A stretch of 26,485 nucleotides of DNA from Ruminococcaceae bacterium UBA4306 (GTDB taxonomy: Bacteria > Bacillota > Clostridia > Oscillospirales > Acutalibacteraceae), in the NCBI GenBank assembly GCA_002394725.1, contig DGUQ01000116.1:1-26485 (forward strand). The letters run 5' to 3'. The notes beneath the pieces are model-generated. The model saw nothing but the letters and a program-made list of their open reading frames with translations, did not search any database and was not told where the DNA came from. The position numbers and the translations under genes are program-made. This document shows positions 23,104 to 26,485 of the stretch, piece by piece (positions within the stretch are counted from its first letter, which is position 1; the number at the start of each line of letters is the position of its first letter).

Positions 23104-24450
23104 TTAGGCAAGATGACCCTTTGCCGTGATGACCTCGATCACCTGATCGACGTACTTCTCACAGATCTCGTCTGATCCTGCCTCGACCATCACGCGGATG
23201 ACAGGCTCGGTGCCGCTCTCACGAACAAGGATTCTGCCGTCCTCGCCGAGTTCGTCGGCAACCTTCTTGACAGCTGCCTGCACATCGGGATCATTCTGCG
23301 CGTCGGGCTTAGACTTGACGCGGACATTCTTCAATACCTGCGGATAGAACTTGCAGGGCGCCGCCAGCTCGCTCATGGGCTTCTCCTTCGCGAGCATGAC
23401 CTCCATCATTTTCAGAGAGGTCAAAATGCCGTCGCCGGTAGTGGCGTACTTGCTGAAGATGATATGGCCGCTCTGCTCACCGCCGATACGATTGCCGGTC
23501 TGCACCATATTCTCATAGACGTACTTGTCGCCGACAGCGGTCTTTTCATACTCGATGCCGACTTTGTCGAGCGCCTTGTACAGTCCGAAATTGCTCATAA
23601 TGGTGGTAACGACCTTGTTATTGAGCAGCTTGCCGCGCTCCTTCATATACAGACCGTAGACATAGAGAATATGGTCGCCGGTGACGACGTTACCCTTTTC
23701 GTCTACGCACAGGCAGCGGTCAGCGTCGCCGTCATAGGCAAAGCCGACATCCAGTCCCTTCTCGACCACAAACTTCTGTAAGTGCTCGATATGGGTGGAG
23801 CCACAGTCAGTGTTGATGTTATAGCCGTCGGGGCTGTCGTTCATGACATAGGTCTTGGCGCCCAGCGCGTTGAATACCGCCTTCGCGATATTCCACGCAG
23901 CGCCGTTCGCGCAGTCCAGACCGACCTTAACGCCCTTAAAGCTGTATTTACTCATGGAGATCAGGTAGCCGATATAACGATTACGACCCTCAACATAGTC
24001 AACGGTTCTGCCGATATCCTCGCGCTCAGCGACAGGGATCTCGATCTTGCCGTCGATGTATTCCTCGACCTTCAAGAGGGTCTCTTCCTCCATCTTCTCA
24101 CCGTTGCCGTTGAGCACCTTGATACCGTTGTCATAGAACGGATTGTGAGAGGCGGAGATCATGATACCGCAGTCGAAGTCATCGGTACGGGTGATGTAAG
24201 CGACAGACGGGGTGGTGGTTACGTGCATGATATAAGCGTCGGCGCCGCTTGCCATCAGACCGGTGCACAGCGCGTACTCGAACATATACGAGGAGCGTCT
24301 GGTGTCCTTACCGATCAGCACCTTTGCCTTTTTGCCCTGATTCGCGCCGTAGTACCAGCCGAGAAAACGACCGATCTTGATGGCGTGATCAAAGGTCAGA
24401 TCCTTGTTTGCTTCACCGCGGAAGCCGTCTGTACCGAAATATTTACCCAT
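23104..24450 (-). CDS. glmM: Phosphoglucosamine mutase
   Basis: Converts glucosamine-6-phosphate to glucosamine-1-phosphate on the way to UDP-GlcNAc for peptidoglycan. 448 residues, normal length. Landmarks: N-terminal GKYFGTDGFRG, catalytic phosphoserine S101 in ISASHNP, metal loop DGDADR (240-245), GGEQSGH and the phosphate-binding RESGTEPVIRVMVE near the C-terminus. It starts 5 bases after the preceding gene's stop, and its RBS (AAGAGG) lies within that gene's last codons, so translation is coupled. Third gene of an operon led by a glmS-type ribozyme and nagB. Confidence 0.96.
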   Translation of the reverse strand: MGKYFGTDGFRGEANKDLTFDHAIKIGRFLGWYYGANQGKKAKVLIGKDTRRSSYMFEYALCTGLMASGADAYIMHVTTTPSVAYITRTDDFDCGIMISASHNPFYDNGIKVLNGNGEKMEEETLLKVEEYIDGKIEIPVAEREDIGRTVDYVEGRNRYIGYLISMSKYSFKGVKVGLDCANGAAWNIAKAVFNALGAKTYVMNDSPDGYNINTDCGSTHIEHLQKFVVEKGLDVGFAYDGDADRCLCVDEKGNVVTGDHILYVYGLYMKERGKLLNNKVVTTIMSNFGLYKALDKVGIEYEKTAVGDKYVYENMVQTGNRIGGEQSGHIIFSKYATTGDGILTSLKMMEVMLAKEKPMSELAAPCKFYPQVLKNVRVKSKPDAQNDPDVQAAVKKVADELGEDGRILVRESGTEPVIRVMVEAGSDEICEKYVDQVIEVITAKGHLA

Positions 24451-24455
24451 GGGAA

Positions 24456-25112
24456 TTACCTCTTTTCTACGATTTCGCCGCTGTTTTTATAGATGCAGTT
24501 CTCGGGAACAACACCGCGCACACAGGAGGTCGGATAGACGTTAGAGTGTCTGCCGATCACGGTGCCGGGGTTGCATACGGCGTTGCAGCCGACCTCGACA
24601 TAGTCGCCGAGCATCGCGCCGAATTTCTTGAGTCCCGTCTCGATCTTCTCGGTGCCGTTGTGAACGACAACGAGCTGTTTGTCGGACTTGACGTTTGAGG
24701 TGATGGAGCCGGCTCCCATGTGGGAGAAGTATCCTAAAATCGAATCGCCGACATAGTTATAGTGCGGCGTCTGAACGTGATCGAAGAGGATGACGTTCTT
24801 GAGCTCGGCAGAGTTGCCGACGACGCAGTCAGCGCCGACCAGCGCCGATCCGCGGATGAACGCGCACTGGCGCACCTCGGTATTCGGTCCGATAATGCAG
24901 GGAGCGCCGAGATAAGCGGAGTCAAAGACCTTGGCGGTCTTGTGCACCCAAACCTGAGGAGCTCTCTCCTCATAGTCATCGCCGAGGGTCTCGCCCAGCG
25001 CGATGATCATGTCCTTGATCCCCTTTAATGCCTCCCAAGGATAGGTGAATTGGGAAAGGTATTCGCTCGCGAGCGTATGGTCAAGGTCATATAGATCCTT
25101 AATGGTATACAT
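24456..25112 (-). CDS. Left-handed beta-helix acetyltransferase, GlmU C-domain-like, lacking the uridylyltransferase domain
   Basis: 218 residues: a short alpha-helical N-terminus (1-50), then hexapeptide repeats (for example IIGPNTEV, LVGADCVVG) forming a left-handed beta-helix. The stretch HYNYVGDSILG...HMGAGSITSN (117-140) follows the GlmU acetyltransferase pattern HxxYxGDxxxGxxxNxGAGTIT. H117 falls where GlmU has its catalytic histidine (His363 in E. coli). There is no N-terminal pyrophosphorylase domain, so it could acetylate glucosamine-1-phosphate or a related sugar but not make the UDP-sugar. Start ATG 25112 lies 4 bases after the nagB stop; an upstream extension would overlap nagB. 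The RBS is weak, so coupling is likely. Some annotations call such proteins UDP-GlcNAc pyrophosphorylase, which the missing domain contradicts. Confidence 0.8.
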   Translation of the reverse strand: MYTIKDLYDLDHTLASEYLSQFTYPWEALKGIKDMIIALGETLGDDYEERAPQVWVHKTAKVFDSAYLGAPCIIGPNTEVRQCAFIRGSALVGADCVVGNSAELKNVILFDHVQTPHYNYVGDSILGYFSHMGAGSITSNVKSDKQLVVVHNGTEKIETGLKKFGAMLGDYVEVGCNAVCNPGTVIGRHSNVYPTSCVRGVVPENCIYKNSGEIVEKR

Positions 25113-25116
25113 AGGC

Positions 25117-25920
25117 TTACAGTCTCTCTTTCTTCTCGATATCAAGGAAGTATTTGTAAGCGCCGACGGTCAGCTCGTCGCATGCCGCCTCATCGCAGGC
25201 GATGATCGCGCCGTTGTGCATCTGCAGAGCGGAGCAGGTCCACTTGTGGCTGACAGAACCCTCTACGGTCTCAGCCAGCGCCTTTGCCTTGTTATGGCCG
25301 TTGATCAGGATCAGCACTTCCTTGCTGTCGGTAACGGTGCCGACGCCGACGGAAAGCGCCTGAGCCGGAACAGCCTCGGGATCGTTGCCGAAGAAACGGG
25401 AGTTGACGATACGGGTGTCGGTGGTCAGGTTGCGAACGCCGGTACGGGAAGCAAGGCTCGTGAACGGCTCGTTGAACGCGATATGACCGTCAACGCCGAT
25501 GCCGCCCATGAACAGGTCGATACCGCCGTAGAGAGCGATCTTCTCCTCATAGCGAGCGCACTCGCCCTCGGGATCGTCGGTCATGCCGTTGAGGATATTG
25601 ATGTTCTCGGGCTTCATGTCAACAAGATGATCAAAGAAATTGTCGTGCATAAAGTACCAGTAGCTCTGATCATGCTCGTGGGGCAAGCCGAGGTATTCGT
25701 CCATGTTGAAGGTCACAACGTTCTCAAAGCTGACCTCGCCTGCCTTGTTCATGCGGATAAGCTCCTTGTAAACGCCGATGGGAGAAGATCCTGTGGGAAG
25801 ACCGAGGACGAAAGGACGATTCAACAGCAGTCCCGTCTTATGATTGTTAATCTTGGCGGCGATATAGTTCGCAGCCCATTTACACATTTTATCGTAGTTT
25901 TCCTGAATAACAACTCTCAT
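25117..25920 (-). CDS. nagB: Glucosamine-6-phosphate deaminase/isomerase
   Basis: Interconverts glucosamine-6-phosphate with fructose-6-phosphate and ammonia; the reaction is reversible. 267 residues, the length of E. coli NagB. Active-site positions: D74 in FNMDEYLGL, D144, H146 and E151 in GGIGVDGHIAFNEP, and LPTGSSPIG (41-49) for the phosphate. ATG 25920 is preceded by GGAGGTAA; a frame extending to 26001 lacks support. First gene of nagB - beta-helix acetyltransferase - glmM. The long leader contains a glmS-type ribozyme, which would lower expression when glucosamine-6-phosphate is high. This is the opposite of what a catabolic nagB needs and suggests a synthetic role. No nagA or sugar transporter is adjacent. 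Confidence 0.95.
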   Translation of the reverse strand: MRVVIQENYDKMCKWAANYIAAKINNHKTGLLLNRPFVLGLPTGSSPIGVYKELIRMNKAGEVSFENVVTFNMDEYLGLPHEHDQSYWYFMHDNFFDHLVDMKPENINILNGMTDDPEGECARYEEKIALYGGIDLFMGGIGVDGHIAFNEPFTSLASRTGVRNLTTDTRIVNSRFFGNDPEAVPAQALSVGVGTVTDSKEVLILINGHNKAKALAETVEGSVSHKWTCSALQMHNGAIIACDEAACDELTVGAYKYFLDIEKKERL

Positions 25921-26134
25921 AATAGTTACCTCCGTAAAATAGTAGGTTTGTATAATTTGTAAAATTGATCGTCTCGCCGCTCGTTGTTCGAGCCTTGACA
26001 CTTCTATATTATGCCTCGTTCACCTTCGCTGATCCTCGTATAACTCCCACTCGACTAACCATTCAACGGGTTCCTTGAACCCTTTTGAACAGTCCCGTCT
26101 CGCCGGTCGTTATCCGAGGGCTGCGGTGCTCGGC
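25921..26134 (-). other. nagB leader between ribozyme and start codon
   Basis: About 210 non-coding bases. It contains two direct copies of AACGA(C/G)CGGCGAGACG on the minus strand (26112-26097 and 25985-25970, one mismatch) and a strong hairpin TTCAA..GGGTTC-AAG-GAACCC.TTGAA (26062-26089). No terminator T-run and no credible reading frame. After ribozyme cleavage this would form the 3' product carrying nagB. Confidence 0.6.
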
Positions 26135-26378
26135 ACTTCGCGTTGAAAAAACCTCTGTTACAGTGTTGATTCTGCTTTTTCGTTTTTCTCTTACGACACG
26201 CTGTACGCAAAAATGTATGTAAAATACCTTCCGAGTATTACTGAAAGCTGCCCCTTGCAGCTGATAAAGGAACCACTGCGCGTAGTTCTGCTTGAGTTTG
26301 CGTATTTTTGCCGTGGCGGCATCCGCCGAATCTTTCGATAACCGCCAAACCTCGTCAACCAATTACGGTCCCGGCGCT
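26135..26378 (-). ncRNA. glmS ribozyme: glmS-type self-cleaving ribozyme/riboswitch in front of nagB
   Basis: Minus-strand order: cleavage site A|GCGCC (A 26378, G 26377); P1 ACCG-TAAT-TGGT; core GTTGACGAGG (26359-26350); P2 TGGCGG (26347-26342) with CCGCCA (26319-26314); P2.1 ATCGA (26339-26335) with TCGGCGGAT (26329-26321); P3 CGGC (26313-26310) with GTCG (26197-26194), then TAAGAG; P4 AAAAAC (26187-26182) with GTTTTT (26152-26147), inner pairing GCAG/CTGT and the family bulge AACAGAG. A possible P3.1 pseudoknot is ACTACGCG (26286-26279) with CGCGAAGT (26142-26135), one A-A mismatch. All invariant core strings known from Bacillus and Thermoanaerobacter glmS ribozymes are present, with compensating changes in P2. 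The P3 interior is about 112 bases, much longer than usual. Known ligand for the class: glucosamine-6-phosphate, used as a cofactor for self-cleavage. Confidence 0.92.
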
Positions 26379-26412
26379 AACAGACCTCTTAACCTCCTTT
26401 GGGAGGGCTGTT
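26379..26412 (-). other. Stem-loop just 5' of the ribozyme cleavage site
   Basis: On the minus strand AACAG (26412-26408) can pair with CTGTT (26383-26379), enclosing a CCTCC-CAAA-GGAGG hairpin. The CTGTT arm ends one base before the cleavage-site A, so this small domain is the short 5' fragment released by cleavage. Confidence 0.5.
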
Positions 26413-26421
26413 TTACTGCAC

Positions 26422-26439
26422 AGTATATATGTATATACT
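26422..26439 (-). promoter_or_regulatory. Perfect palindrome at the nagB operon transcription start
   Basis: AGTATATA-TG-TATATACT (plus-strand reading) is an 18-bp near-perfect dyad about 5-22 bases downstream of the predicted start point. This is where a repressor would act as a roadblock. The regulator is unknown; GntR-family sugar regulators bind dyads of similar size. Confidence 0.5.
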
Positions 26440-26449
26440 ATACGTTAAA

Positions 26450-26478
26450 ATATTATCATAAGCAAGTGTAAAAGTCAA
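26450..26478 (-). promoter_or_regulatory. Promoter of the ribozyme-nagB-glmM operon
   Basis: On the minus strand -35 TTGACT (26478-26473) and -10 TAATAT (26455-26450) are 17 bases apart. The predicted start near 26443 gives a short 5' fragment of about 65 bases before the ribozyme cleavage site. Confidence 0.7.
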
Positions 26479-26485
26479 GAAAACC

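Noticed and set aside
25921..26001. N-terminal extension of NagB
   Set aside because: No RBS at 26001. The GGAGGTAA site fixes the start at 25920 and gives the normal family length.
26063..26362. 99-residue reading frame on the minus strand
   Set aside because: It runs straight through the ribozyme helices, has no ribosome-binding site and no family resemblance. The structured RNA explains the sequence.

Overview
The window looks like a chromosomal stretch of a spore-forming Clostridia member, most like the Ruminococcaceae/Oscillospirales group. The reasons are a SpoVAC protein, a DUF951 protein, a class B sortase, a PASTA-type Ser/Thr kinase, strong AGGAGG ribosome-binding sites, moderately high GC, and intergenic spaces packed with small palindromic repeats. 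This placement is inference; there is no rRNA to confirm it. I see no phage, insertion-sequence transposase, CRISPR array, tRNA or rRNA.

Layout. 1-3550: birA (+) converges through a shared terminator on a zinc-ribbon/kinase/PASTA/SH3 receptor kinase (-), followed by a lone spoVAC (-). 3570-9580 (+): a cysteine desulfurase and ThiI pair (tRNA 4-thiouridine), a lipoprotein, a sortase B with an unusual cytosolic N-terminal domain, and a small protein that looks like the same CinA/MoaB-type fold. 9650-11710 (-): htpG under a CIRCE/HrcA operator. 12250-14760 (-): serC-serA, serine biosynthesis. 15030-20600 (-): DUF951, prfA, a Sua5-CoaE fusion, a lytic transglycosylase and an M18 aminopeptidase. 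20640-22960 (+): a membrane alkaline-phosphatase-superfamily protein with altered metal-binding motifs. 23050-26480 (-): nagB, a GlmU-like left-handed beta-helix protein and glmM, tightly coupled.

The most notable observation is at the right edge. The leader of the nagB operon carries a near-complete glmS ribozyme on the same strand (26378 down to 26135). Cleavage site, P1, P2, P2.1, P3, P4 and a candidate P3.1 pseudoknot can all be placed. This ribozyme class senses glucosamine-6-phosphate (GlcN6P) and normally sits in front of glmS. Here it precedes a GlcN6P deaminase/isomerase gene joined to a GlmU-acetyltransferase-like gene and glmM. Product-type feedback on such an operon suggests that NagB works in the synthetic direction (Fru6P + NH3 to GlcN6P), feeding GlcN1P and GlcNAc1P for cell-wall precursors. 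That reading is inference.

The intergenic regions hold at least three families of short inverted-repeat elements. Family A (five copies) ends in arrays of 7-bp repeats whose sequence differs between copies while the core is kept. Family B (two full copies and one related half) has 24-bp perfect termini. Family C (two copies) has termini built on a GTAGGGTACGGC motif. Several copies supply the stop codons or last residues of neighbouring genes.
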